Source of the DNA: JANQRZ01 sp965215165
GTDB lineage: Bacteria > Bacteroidota > Rhodothermia > Rhodothermales > JANQRZ01
Direction: 5' to 3'
Assembly: GCA_965215165.1 (NCBI GenBank)
Contig: CBDCCX010000006.1
Span: 2,976,001-3,040,000, forward strand
DNA length: 64,000 nt
The notes under the pieces are model-generated. The model made no database searches. It had not been told where the DNA came from and saw only the letters and a program-made list of their open reading frames with translations. This document shows positions 42,638 to 50,399 of the stretch, in pieces. Numbering within the stretch: position 1 is the stretch's first letter; every line of letters starts with the position of its first letter. The translations under genes were made by a program, and so were the position numbers.

Positions 42638-43609
42638 CTAGCGGGCGTGGGCCGGGTAACGCAGCCGGTACCAGAGCTGCTGGAGACGCAGGGCCGACTT
42701 CCACCCGACGAGGTCGCGCACGGGGCGGAGCGGGCGGCTGACGCCCGGCCGCCGGCCGCCGCCGCCGAGGGCTTCGATCCGGGCCTCGGCTCGGCGCGCG
42801 AGGTCGGGCAGGCGAGGATAGACGCTGAACAGGAACATCTGCCACAGCCCGGCCACGGCGTGGCGCGCCTCGGCGGAGTCGTCCACGCTCAGCAGGTGCT
42901 CGTCGCACAGAAGGCAGGACCGGAAGTACGAGCGGAGGGCCTCGTCGTCCCGCCGCCGGCTGACGCTGCCGGCCAGGCCGCTGCGGTAGTAGCCCCGCGC
43001 CTCCGGGCAGAAGGCCACGGCCGAGGCGCGCGTCAGGACGCGGGCGAAGTACTCGCCGTCCTGGTTGAGCCGGAGCGCCTCGTCCCACGGCCCGACCGCG
43101 TCCACCACGGCGCGCGGCACGAGCCACGCCAGCGGCGGCATCGTCCCGAACCCCTCCCAGGACTGGATCAGCCAGCCGCGTGCCGGGTCGAAGTCCTTCC
43201 AGTCGGGCTGCGGGCGGAAGTCGGCCGTGCCCAGATCGCCGTCGTAGAACCGCGACCACGCGCACGAGGCGACGGTGCCGGCCGGCTCCTCGGCGAGGCG
43301 GTGCATCTGGCGTTCGATCTTGTCCGGCTCGATCAGGTCGTCGGCGTCGAGGTACTGGACGAAGTCGCCCTGCGCGCGGCGGAGGGCGACGTTGCGGGCG
43401 GCGCAGGCCCCCCGGTTTTCCTGATGGACGACCTGGAGGCCCGGCCCCTCGAAGCCTCGCGCGAGCGCGAGCGTGCCGTCGGTGGAGCCGTCGTCGACCA
43501 GGACCACCTCGGTGCGGGGCCACGTCTGCGCGGTCGCCGAGGCGAGGGTCTCGGCGAGCCACGCCTCGGCGTTGTAGGCGGTGATGAGGATGGAGACGAG
43601 CGGGGCCAT
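42638..43609 (-). CDS. Glycosyltransferase family 2
   Basis: A 323-residue GT-A enzyme with VSILITAYNAEAWLAETLASA, VVLVDDGSTDGTLALA, NRGACAARNVAL and the DxD-type YLDADDLIEPDKI. Length is normal for the inverting GT2 enzymes of glycan clusters. It is related in pattern to the gene at 44727-45650. Seven bases separate it from the PRTase-HAD gene upstream. Confidence 0.92.
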   Translation of the reverse strand: MAPLVSILITAYNAEAWLAETLASATAQTWPRTEVVLVDDGSTDGTLALARGFEGPGLQVVHQENRGACAARNVALRRAQGDFVQYLDADDLIEPDKIERQMHRLAEEPAGTVASCAWSRFYDGDLGTADFRPQPDWKDFDPARGWLIQSWEGFGTMPPLAWLVPRAVVDAVGPWDEALRLNQDGEYFARVLTRASAVAFCPEARGYYRSGLAGSVSRRRDDEALRSYFRSCLLCDEHLLSVDDSAEARHAVAGLWQMFLFSVYPRLPDLARRAEARIEALGGGGRRPGVSRPLRPVRDLVGWKSALRLQQLWYRLRYPAHAR

Positions 43610-43616
43610 CGGTGCG

Positions 43617-44666
43617 CTAGAACGAGCCGTCGAGGCGCTGCCGGAGCGCGTGGAGCCGGTTGCGCGCCGGCTTCGGGAGCACGCGGCGGACGACCCGCTG
43701 CGCGACGCTCGGCGCGAGCGTGTCCTCGAGCGGGAAGCCGGGCCGCGCCACCGGGAGCGCGCCGGGCGGGATCATCTGCATCGTGTCCACGCAGAGCACC
43801 TCCTTCTTCGCCAGGTTGGCGATCTCGATGGCCTGCTTGATGTCGCTCTCGATGAAGAAGGTGGCCTTGGCGCGGCGGTAGGCGGCGGCCTTGTGGGCGC
43901 TGTAGGTGTTCATCTGCCGGCGCGTCGCCCCGTCGGGATAGTCCATCATGATGAGCTCGCCGTAGTCGATGCCGTGCCGGCGGAGCCAGTCTTCGGTCTC
44001 GGGGCGGTAGCGCTCGAGGCGGTTGGTGACGATGTGCCCGATGAACGCCGTCGGCTGGTGGAGCGGGCGGGCGTCGCGGAGGAACTGCCGGTAGCGCTCG
44101 CCGTCGTCGTTCTCGTGCTCGAGGGGGTCAACGCAGAGCACGCCGTCCATGTCCAGGCAGGCCCCGCGCAGGACGTGGTGGTGGAGCACGTTCCACTCGA
44201 AGCAGCGCGGATAGTGGAGGACTTCGCAGTAGTAGTCCGGGAGATCGGTCGAGTCCGGGGTGACGTAGACGGCCCCGTAGCGGACGTGGTGGGGCAGCCC
44301 AGCGGCCTCGATCTTCTGCCTCGCCTCGCGGAGGGTGTCGCCGGACCAGATGCTGTCGTCGAGCACCAGGATGCGGCGCGGCCGGTCGAGGAACCGCTCG
44401 GCTGCGGCGTCTACGGTGGCCTCGTCGGCCCGGTCGCCGTCGACCTTGTTGCTGAGCGGATTCGCGCGCGTCTTGCCGGCTCCCATCGTGCGGCCGGCCA
44501 GCAGGCCGTCGAGGTCGGTGAGCGGGAGGTTGCGGTAGAGCGCGAAGATGTTGGCCGCCAGCAACCCGCTGCGCGGGAGGCCGACCACCAAGTCGATGTC
44601 GTGCGGCAGCTCCTTCGACCACGCGACAAGCTGGTCGCTGAGTTGGGCGATGCTTCGGAAGTTCAT
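43617..44666 (-). CDS. Phosphoribosyltransferase-HAD fusion protein
   Basis: A 349-residue two-domain protein. Residues about 1-165 form a type I phosphoribosyltransferase: VVGLPRSGLLAANIFA, then the PRPP loop ILVLDDSIWSGDT (about 99-111), followed by VRYGAVYVTPD. Residues about 168-300 look like a HAD phosphatase: DMDGVL motif I with D172 and D174, YRQFLRDARPLHQPTAFIGHIVTNRLE (motif II-like Thr/Asn), and a late basic KAAAYRRAKATFFIESDIKQA segment with a D that fits motif IV. It could attach ribose 5-phosphate from PRPP to an acceptor and then remove the phosphate. That reaction is my inference. It is embedded in the glycan operon, between two GT2 genes. Confidence 0.82.
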   Translation of the reverse strand: MNFRSIAQLSDQLVAWSKELPHDIDLVVGLPRSGLLAANIFALYRNLPLTDLDGLLAGRTMGAGKTRANPLSNKVDGDRADEATVDAAAERFLDRPRRILVLDDSIWSGDTLREARQKIEAAGLPHHVRYGAVYVTPDSTDLPDYYCEVLHYPRCFEWNVLHHHVLRGACLDMDGVLCVDPLEHENDDGERYRQFLRDARPLHQPTAFIGHIVTNRLERYRPETEDWLRRHGIDYGELIMMDYPDGATRRQMNTYSAHKAAAYRRAKATFFIESDIKQAIEIANLAKKEVLCVDTMQMIPPGALPVARPGFPLEDTLAPSVAQRVVRRVLPKPARNRLHALRQRLDGSF

Positions 44667-44726
44667 CGGAGAGGGGGCTCGGTAGGGGAAGGGTATCGGC
44701 GGGGCCGCGCGGTGCCTTGATCGGGG

Positions 44727-45650
44727 CTAGGGCCGGAGTGTGCGGAGGCGTTCGGCCGCCCCGAGGCCGAAGAGCTTGTAGGTCAGGATGAAGGGCCAGC
44801 CGCTGCCGGTGGCGTGGCCCGGCACGTAGCGGCGGGGGACCGCGCGGCGGTGGTGGCGCAGCGCGGCCTCGGGGTCGAGCGGAAAGAGGTTGCGGACCTT
44901 GAGGAAGATGCTGTCGAGGATCGCCTGCTCCTGGCCCGGCGTGAGGGCACCGTCTGCCTTGAGGTGGGCCAGCACATCCGCGCAGAGCGCGAGGTAGCTC
45001 TCGCGGACGGGCGCGTCGTAGGCCCCGCTGATGGAGTCGTCGCGGATGCCCTTGCGCATCCCGATGGCGTGGTCGAAGGCGACGGTCGCGCCGTGCGTCA
45101 TCAGGCGGAACATCAGTTCGTACTCCTGGCTGCTGTGCTGCCCCTCGCGCCACGCGCCGGCCGCTTCGACGGCCGCCCGGCGGAAGAGGTTCGCCGAGGT
45201 CACCCCGAGCTTGCTCCACACGAGCGCCGTCCACGGCTCGTCGCCGACCTCGCGGAGCACCTCGCGGCCGTCGTCGTAGCAGCGCAGAAAGGCCCCGGCC
45301 ACGATGTCCGCCCCGGTCTCCTGCGCGAGCTCGACCTGCCGCCCGATCTTGTCCGGCAGCAGCAGGTCGTCCGCGTCGAGGAACTGCACGAAGGGGCCGC
45401 GCGCCTCGGCGAACCCGACGTTGCGCGCAGCCGGGGCCCCGCTGTGCGGCCCCTCGATCACCCGGACGCGCTCGTGCTCGGCCTCGAGGCGGCGCAAGAT
45501 GTCTGGGGTGCCGTCGGCCGAGCCGTCGTCCACGCAGATGACCTCGAGCGGCGCGTAGGTCTGCGCGAGCACCGAGCGAACGGTGGCCTCGACGTAGTCC
45601 CGCACGTTGTAGCACGGGATGACGACGGAAACGAGAGGGGCGTCTGGCAT
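44727..45650 (-). CDS. Glycosyltransferase family 2
   Basis: A 307-residue GT-A enzyme: VSVVIPCYNVRDYVEATVRSVL, EVICVDDGSADGTPDIL, PAARNVGFAEARGPFVQFLDADDLLLPDKI. The C-terminus ends with a short hydrophobic piece (WPFILTYKLFGLG). It lies four bases upstream of the next GT2 gene's end and 60 bp before the PRTase-HAD gene. Confidence 0.92.
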   Translation of the reverse strand: MPDAPLVSVVIPCYNVRDYVEATVRSVLAQTYAPLEVICVDDGSADGTPDILRRLEAEHERVRVIEGPHSGAPAARNVGFAEARGPFVQFLDADDLLLPDKIGRQVELAQETGADIVAGAFLRCYDDGREVLREVGDEPWTALVWSKLGVTSANLFRRAAVEAAGAWREGQHSSQEYELMFRLMTHGATVAFDHAIGMRKGIRDDSISGAYDAPVRESYLALCADVLAHLKADGALTPGQEQAILDSIFLKVRNLFPLDPEAALRHHRRAVPRRYVPGHATGSGWPFILTYKLFGLGAAERLRTLRP

Positions 45651-45653
45651 GGC

Positions 45654-46556
45654 CTAGCGGGTGTATCCGACGAGCGCGCCGATGTGTTTGCGAAGCCGGG
45701 TGCGGGCATCGAACTGACCGACGGGGTCGCGCCGGACGGTCGAGCCGACCCACCGCGCCCCGGCGGCGGCGGTGCGGGCGGCGTACTCGGCCACCCACAG
45801 GGGGCGGAGACGGTCGCCCTTCGCGCGCTCTCGGGTGCCGGTCTGAAGCCCGGCTTTGTAGGTTCGGTCGAGGGCCCACTCGGGTGTGCAGCGCTCGCGC
45901 GGGACCCAGTGCCAGACGCGGGCACCGGGCACGTCCACGCGCTCGAAGCCCGCGTGGCGCATCCGGTACTGCATCTCGGCCTCCTGCCCGACGGCCCCGG
46001 TCGGCGAGCCGGGGCCACGGTTCGGATCGAAGCCGCCGAGGGCGTCGAGGTCGGCGGTGAAGGCGGCCCAGTTGAAGCCCAGGAAGTGGACCGGTCGCGG
46101 GCCGTGCAGCTCCACGCCGAGCGCGGAGGCCGGCAAGAACGGCCGAAGCCAGTCAGGCGGCGGTGTCTCGTAGTCTACCCCGAACGGCCCGCCGAAGTAG
46201 GCACGCTCGTCGTGCGCCGCCGCCGCCTCGGCGTAGGCCACCAGCACACCGGGGGCGAGCCGGATGTCGTCGTCGAAGAACACGGCAAGTCCGTCTGTCA
46301 CCGTTCGGAGGGCCTCGTTGAGGGCGTAGCTCTTGTTGGCGCGCGCGACGTGGAGATAGCGCAGCCGCAGCGACGGGTGCGTCGCGGCACAGGCGGCGAC
46401 GATGCCCTCGGTGTCGGCCTTTGACCCGTTCTCGACCACGACCGTTTCACGATAGCTCGCCGGCAGGCGGCAAGCCGCCACCGAGTCGAGCGTGCGACCG
46501 AGCAAGGCCGCGCGTCCGTGGGTCGGGATCAGAACGGTCAAGGGGGAGGTCGTCAT
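45654..46556 (-). CDS. Glycosyltransferase family 2 (paralogue pair, downstream copy)
   Basis: A 300-residue GT-A enzyme: LTVLIPTHGRAALLGRTLDSVA, TVVVENGSK, ARANKSYALNEAL, VFFDDDIRLAPGV (DxD), FNWAAFTADLDALGGFDPN and WHWVPRERCTPEWALDR. These blocks are shared almost word for word with the next gene upstream, so the two are tandem duplicates. Its start overlaps that gene's stop by four bases (ATGA). The long N-terminal extension in the same frame is rejected since it runs into the neighbour. Confidence 0.92.
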   Translation of the reverse strand: MTTSPLTVLIPTHGRAALLGRTLDSVAACRLPASYRETVVVENGSKADTEGIVAACAATHPSLRLRYLHVARANKSYALNEALRTVTDGLAVFFDDDIRLAPGVLVAYAEAAAAHDERAYFGGPFGVDYETPPPDWLRPFLPASALGVELHGPRPVHFLGFNWAAFTADLDALGGFDPNRGPGSPTGAVGQEAEMQYRMRHAGFERVDVPGARVWHWVPRERCTPEWALDRTYKAGLQTGTRERAKGDRLRPLWVAEYAARTAAAGARWVGSTVRRDPVGQFDARTRLRKHIGALVGYTR

Positions 46557-47506
46557 GGTACCTCCTGCCGGCTGTTGGGTCGTTCGATGCGGCGCACGGC
46601 ACGTGGCGGAAACAGATAGCCGCGAACGATGGCGAAGGGAATAGACAGGGGGATAGCCATTTCGTACCACTCTGGCGTCCCACGGCGGAGCGACGCCGAG
46701 ACGATCGCGGGAAGTGCAAGCGTCAGCCGTTTGATCTGCTGAAGAATGAATCGTCTCTTGCCCTGCTGACGCGACAGAATGCCGCGCGTAAGGCCAACGC
46801 TGCGAGCTCGGTCCAGCGCCCACTCTGCAGTGCAGCGCTCGCGTGGGACCCAGTGCCAGACTTTCGCCCCAAGAACGTCGACACCTTTGAAGCCCTGGTC
46901 CCCCATCTGACGCTGCATCGTCGTCTCCTGACCGCCAGCTCCGATCGGTGATCCAGGGCCGAAGTTCGGGTCGAAACCACCTTGGGCTCTAATGTCCTCA
47001 GTGAACGCCGCCCAGTTGAAGCCGAGGTAAAACGGAGCCTTCGGGCCGTTCTCCAGATCAAGACCCCGGGCCGACCATGGGAGGAGGGGGCGGAGCCAGT
47101 CCGGCGGCGGGTCGCCCTCATAGTCTATGTCGAACGGCCCGCCGAAGAACACCTCCCCCGGCTCGTACTCAGCGGCGGCCTCGGTGTAGGCAGTGAGTAT
47201 GCCCGGCACCATGCGGATGTCGTCGTCGAAGAACACGACCAGCCCGGGCTCGACTGTCCCGAGAGCCTCGTTGAGCGCATGGCTCTTGTTGGCGCGCTCG
47301 ACGTGGAGGTAGCGCAAGCGCAACGCTGGGTGCGCCGCTGCTACCTCGCGTACGAGGGCCTCAGCACCGGCCGGCGGGCCATTCTCGACGACGACGGTCT
47401 CGGCGTAGGACCCAGGCAGGCGGCAGGTGGCCAACGAGTCGAGCGTGCGCCGTAGCAACGGGGCTCGGCCGTGCGTCGGGAGCATAACAGTCAGCGCGTG
47501 ATCCAT
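46553..47506 (-). CDS. Glycosyltransferase family 2 (paralogue pair, upstream copy)
   Basis: A 317-residue GT-A enzyme with the same blocks as its neighbour: LTVMLPTHGRAPLLRRTLDSLA, ERANKSHALNEAL, VFFDDDIRMVPGI, FNWAAFTEDIRAQGGFDPN and WHWVPRERCTAEWALDR. The C-terminal 80 or so residues (AIVSASLRRG, IPFAIVRGYLFPPRAV) have no match in the neighbour and are encoded by AT-richer DNA (about 46560-46900), suggesting an exchanged or added 3' end. Overlaps the sulfotransferase gene at 5' by 16 bp. Confidence 0.92.
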   Translation of the reverse strand: MDHALTVMLPTHGRAPLLRRTLDSLATCRLPGSYAETVVVENGPPAGAEALVREVAAAHPALRLRYLHVERANKSHALNEALGTVEPGLVVFFDDDIRMVPGILTAYTEAAAEYEPGEVFFGGPFDIDYEGDPPPDWLRPLLPWSARGLDLENGPKAPFYLGFNWAAFTEDIRAQGGFDPNFGPGSPIGAGGQETTMQRQMGDQGFKGVDVLGAKVWHWVPRERCTAEWALDRARSVGLTRGILSRQQGKRRFILQQIKRLTLALPAIVSASLRRGTPEWYEMAIPLSIPFAIVRGYLFPPRAVRRIERPNSRQEVP

Positions 47507-48312
47507 GACCCCTCCCGCTCAATGCGAGTCTGTACAGCCTCGTAGACCCGCAGGTCGGGGGCGCACAGCGCCCGGATGCGCTCCAGCGCCTCGCCCGTCA
47601 CCTCCTCATGCTGCTCAGCCTCGGAGCGCGGGCTGCGGTTGTGGTGCTCGACCGGGATCGGGACGCCGATCAGTGCCTGGCAGTCCTGCGCGAACGTGGG
47701 GAGACGTTCGAGCAGCCCCACCGCGTCGAAGCGCTGGAGGTTGGCGATGGCCTGCTCGATGGCCTCGTCCGTTCCCGCCTCCTCGATCGGGAGGTCTGAG
47801 GTTAGCTTAGCCGCGTAGAGGCGACCCGCGACGAGCGCCTGCCGGGAGTCGAGGTAGGTGTCGAGCGACGTGGCCACCCGGAAGTGGTCGCCTTGCTTGT
47901 ACTTGTTGTAGAAGTAGCCCGAGAGCCACCGCGTCACCGGCTCGCGCAGCAGCGTCACGTAGCGCCAGTCCGCGAACGCCGCCCGCGCCGTGTCGCTGTA
48001 GGAGAAGTGGCCGCCCAGGTAGCGCATGTTCTTCTGAGCCATGTGGTAGTAGAGCAGGTGGTCCCGGCAAGGCCGCATCCTGATGTTGGCCAGTTCGGCC
48101 GCTTTGAGCGAGGCGAACGGATCGAGGTGCTCCGTTCTGTAGCCGGCCCCCTGGTAGACTCGGCGCAGGGCCTTGTCGACCGAGGTGCCGCCGCACTTGG
48201 GGACGTGGAGGAAGAAAAGCCGTGGCAAGTCGGGCCGTGGCTGCTCGACCTGGGCGGCGGCCGGGCGGAGCGTGCGGTAAGCGCGGCGCAGGAGTGAGGT
48301 CGGAGAGGGCAT
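47491..48312 (-). CDS. Sulfotransferase family 2-like, copy A of duplicated pair
   Basis: A 273-residue PAPS-dependent sulfotransferase. PAPS motifs: 5'-PSB FFLHVPKCGGTSVDKAL (about 32-48) and 3'-PB YVTLLREPVTRWLSGYFYN (about 117-135). Residues 1-145 are nearly identical to copy B (48424-49263) even at the DNA level, whereas residues 146-250 differ strongly; a short terminal block (IRALCAPDLRVYEAVQ) is shared again. Glycan sulfation is the likely role. The variable middle region is where acceptor specificity would be set. It overlaps the next gene by 16 bp. Confidence 0.91.
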   Translation of the reverse strand: MPSPTSLLRRAYRTLRPAAAQVEQPRPDLPRLFFLHVPKCGGTSVDKALRRVYQGAGYRTEHLDPFASLKAAELANIRMRPCRDHLLYYHMAQKNMRYLGGHFSYSDTARAAFADWRYVTLLREPVTRWLSGYFYNKYKQGDHFRVATSLDTYLDSRQALVAGRLYAAKLTSDLPIEEAGTDEAIEQAIANLQRFDAVGLLERLPTFAQDCQALIGVPIPVEHHNRSPRSEAEQHEEVTGEALERIRALCAPDLRVYEAVQTRIEREGSWITR

Positions 48313-48330
48313 ATCAGGGTGTCGGCTGCG
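47879..48330. repeat. Long direct repeat, copy A (about 450 bp)
   Basis: Near-identical to 48830-49279, with three substitutions that I can count and one 2-bp indel near the start codon. It covers the 5' half of the sulfotransferase gene and 18 bp upstream of the ATG. Those 18 bp (ATCAGGGTGTCGGCTGCG) are the 3' coding end of the glycosyltransferase in the other copy, so here they are a relic and copy A is derived from copy B. Confidence 0.93.
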
Positions 48331-48423
48331 AAAGGGAAGGGATCACGGGGAGAGCAGCGGGGTGCCCACAGCCCTCGCTCCAGCCCTCGGAGCTGCGGTC
48401 CATAGTCTGATCGAAAGGCACAG

Positions 48424-49263
48424 TCAGGAGGTGAGCCATGATCCTTGCGCAAGTCGCCGCTGCACGGCTTCGTAGACGCGGATGTCGGGGGCGCACAGCG
48501 CCCGGATGCTCTCTAGAACATCCTCACTGAGCTCTTCGTGCTGCTCAGCCTCGGAGAGGGGATTCCGGTTCTGGTGCTGCACTGGCTGGTTCTGGTGCTG
48601 TACTGGTATGTGCACCCCGAGCCGCAGTCTGCAGTCATCAGCAAAGATGTTGAGATGCTCAAGCAGGCCCACGACCTCTAGATTGTTGAGTGTACGAATA
48701 GCCTGTTCCACCGCTTCGTCCGACCGGGCCGCTTCAGGTGCTAGGTCATCGGCGAACCACTCGGTGTAGGTATTGCCCATCCCTCGTGCTCGCTCGGTTC
48801 TGACAAAGGCTTCGAGCGGAGTTTTAATTCGGAAGTGGTCGCCTTGCTTGTACTTGTTGTAGAAGTAGTGCGAGAGCCACCGCGTCACCGGCTCGCGCAG
48901 CAGCGTCACGTAGCGCCAGTCCGCGAACGCCGCCCGCGCCGTGTCGCTGTAGGAGAAGTGGCCGCCCAGGTAGCGCATGTTCTTCTGAGCCATGTGGTAG
49001 TAGAGCAGGTGGTCCCGGCAAGGCCGCATCCTGATGTTGGCCAGTTCGGCCGCTTTGAGCGAGGCGAACGAATCGAGGTGCTCCGTTCTGTAGCCGGCCC
49101 CCTGGTAGACTCGGCGCAGGGCCTTGTCGACCGAGGTGCCGCCGCACTTGGGGACGTGGAGGAAGAAAAGCCGTGGCAAGTCGGGCCGTGGCTGCTCGAC
49201 CTGGGCGGCGGCCGGGCGGAGCGTGCGGTAAGCGCGGCGCAGGAGTGAGGTCGGAGAGGCCAT
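48424..49263 (-). CDS. Sulfotransferase family 2-like, copy B of duplicated pair
   Basis: A 279-residue sulfotransferase whose first 145 residues match copy A almost exactly (FFLHVPKCGGTS; LLREPVTRWLSHYFYN). The second half is AT-richer, differs from copy A, and has a 7-residue tandem duplication (PVQHQNQ-PVQHQNR) next to SEAEQHEEL. The start at 49263 overlaps the glycosyltransferase stop by one base (TGATG), which is the original operon junction. The in-frame extension upstream lies in the neighbour and was rejected. Confidence 0.91.
   Translation of the reverse strand: MASPTSLLRRAYRTLRPAAAQVEQPRPDLPRLFFLHVPKCGGTSVDKALRRVYQGAGYRTEHLDSFASLKAAELANIRMRPCRDHLLYYHMAQKNMRYLGGHFSYSDTARAAFADWRYVTLLREPVTRWLSHYFYNKYKQGDHFRIKTPLEAFVRTERARGMGNTYTEWFADDLAPEAARSDEAVEQAIRTLNNLEVVGLLEHLNIFADDCRLRLGVHIPVQHQNQPVQHQNRNPLSEAEQHEELSEDVLESIRALCAPDIRVYEAVQRRLAQGSWLTS
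48567..48608. repeat. Tandem 21-bp repeat (2 copies) in sulfotransferase copy B
   Basis: Units 48567-48587 and 48588-48608 (GGTTCTGGTGCTG start in each) differ at one or two bases. The duplication inserts seven residues compared with copy A. Confidence 0.88.
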
Positions 49264-49279
49264 CAGGGTGTCGGCTGCG
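48830..49279. repeat. Long direct repeat, copy B (about 450 bp)
   Basis: Partner of 47879-48330, offset 949-951 bp. It includes the true 3' end of the glycosyltransferase gene and the sulfotransferase 5' half, so this is the ancestral copy. Confidence 0.93.
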
Positions 49280-50366
49280 GAGCGGGGGACGGCTCGGTGT
49301 GCTGCCAGGTCAAGAGAACGGCTCCTAAATCTTTGACGCACCGGTCCCAGTCGTACTTGGCGGCCTCGGCGAGGGCGGCCTCGCGGCGCTCGGCGCGCGG
49401 GACGGCGAGGTAGGCGCGCGTCGCCTCGGCCAGGGCGTCGGCGTCGTCGACGGGGACGAGGCGGCCGGCGGCCGAGCCGTCGGGGATGACCTCGCGGAAG
49501 AACGCGAGGTCCGAGGCGACCGTGCCGCAGCCGTAGCTCCAGGCCAGCAGGAGCGTGCCGCTGCCGGTGATCTGCCGGAACGGCAGCCAGAGCGCCTCGC
49601 TGACCGAGAGCACGTCGATCATCTCCTGGTCCGAGATCATCCGGGGCATGAACGTGACCGAGGGGTGCGCCTCGGCGAATGCCTCGAGGAAGGTGTCATC
49701 GAAACCGGGGTGGGGCATGCCCGCCACGACGAGGTGCACGGCGTCCTGACCGAGCGCCTCGGCGAGGCGGACGAACGCGTCGCGCGAGACGTCAAGGCCC
49801 TTGTAATCGCGTAGCCGGCCCACGCAGCAGAGCACCGCCGCGCCCTCGTCGATGCCGAGGTCGGCGAGCACCGCCGGGCGGGGGCGCGGCTCGGGGTAGT
49901 GGCCTTTGTAGTTGCCATGCGGCATCACGACGACCGGCGCGTCGGAGCCGTAGCGCTGCTGCACCCCCTCGACCATCGTGGCGCGGTGGACGACGAGCAG
50001 GTCGCTGTAGCGCGCCAGGAGGCGCAGGCCGAGGCGGTCGAGCGGGCTGTCGTCCTCGAAGAGGTCGAAGTTGTGGACTGTCCAGAGGACCTTGACGCCG
50101 CCGCGGCGGGCGGCGCGCAGCAGGCGCCAGAGCCGGAGCAGGACGAGCGGCTTCGGCTTGCCGCCGGTCCAGTTGTCCTTCGTCCAGAGCAGCTCCGGCC
50201 AGTGGAAGTGCAGCACGTCGCCCCGGCCGAGGTCCTCGGCCACCCAGTGCGGCGAGAACCGAAAGCCCGGGTCCTGCTCGACGCCGTACGGCTCGAGCGC
50301 TTGGTAGAAAAGCTCGAGGTACGGGTTCTTGCTCTGGCCGGGAAAGCTGTAGATGCGGAGAGGCAT
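49263..50366 (-). CDS. Glycosyltransferase (GT4-like)
   Basis: A 367-residue GT-B enzyme with RIYSFPGQSKNPYLELFYQAL at the start, VLHFHWPELLW and VLWTVHNFDLFEDDSPLDR in the acceptor domain, and VGRLRDYKGLDVSRDAFVRL plus LWLPFRQITGSGTLLLAWSYG in the donor domain. The last residues (PSPAPQPTP) come from the same DNA as the repeat boundary described for the sulfotransferases. The gene is intact. Confidence 0.9.
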   Translation of the reverse strand: MPLRIYSFPGQSKNPYLELFYQALEPYGVEQDPGFRFSPHWVAEDLGRGDVLHFHWPELLWTKDNWTGGKPKPLVLLRLWRLLRAARRGGVKVLWTVHNFDLFEDDSPLDRLGLRLLARYSDLLVVHRATMVEGVQQRYGSDAPVVVMPHGNYKGHYPEPRPRPAVLADLGIDEGAAVLCCVGRLRDYKGLDVSRDAFVRLAEALGQDAVHLVVAGMPHPGFDDTFLEAFAEAHPSVTFMPRMISDQEMIDVLSVSEALWLPFRQITGSGTLLLAWSYGCGTVASDLAFFREVIPDGSAAGRLVPVDDADALAEATRAYLAVPRAERREAALAEAAKYDWDRCVKDLGAVLLTWQHTEPSPAPQPTP

Positions 50367-50399
50367 AGAGGGAGGTCGGGGCGGGGACTGGGCGCTCGT

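Noticed and set aside
47879..49279. Possible assembly artefact instead of real duplication
   Set aside because: The two copies differ at several bases, have different 3' halves and unlike flanks, and copy A contains a shortened relic of the neighbour, which an artefact would not create. Long reads would settle it.
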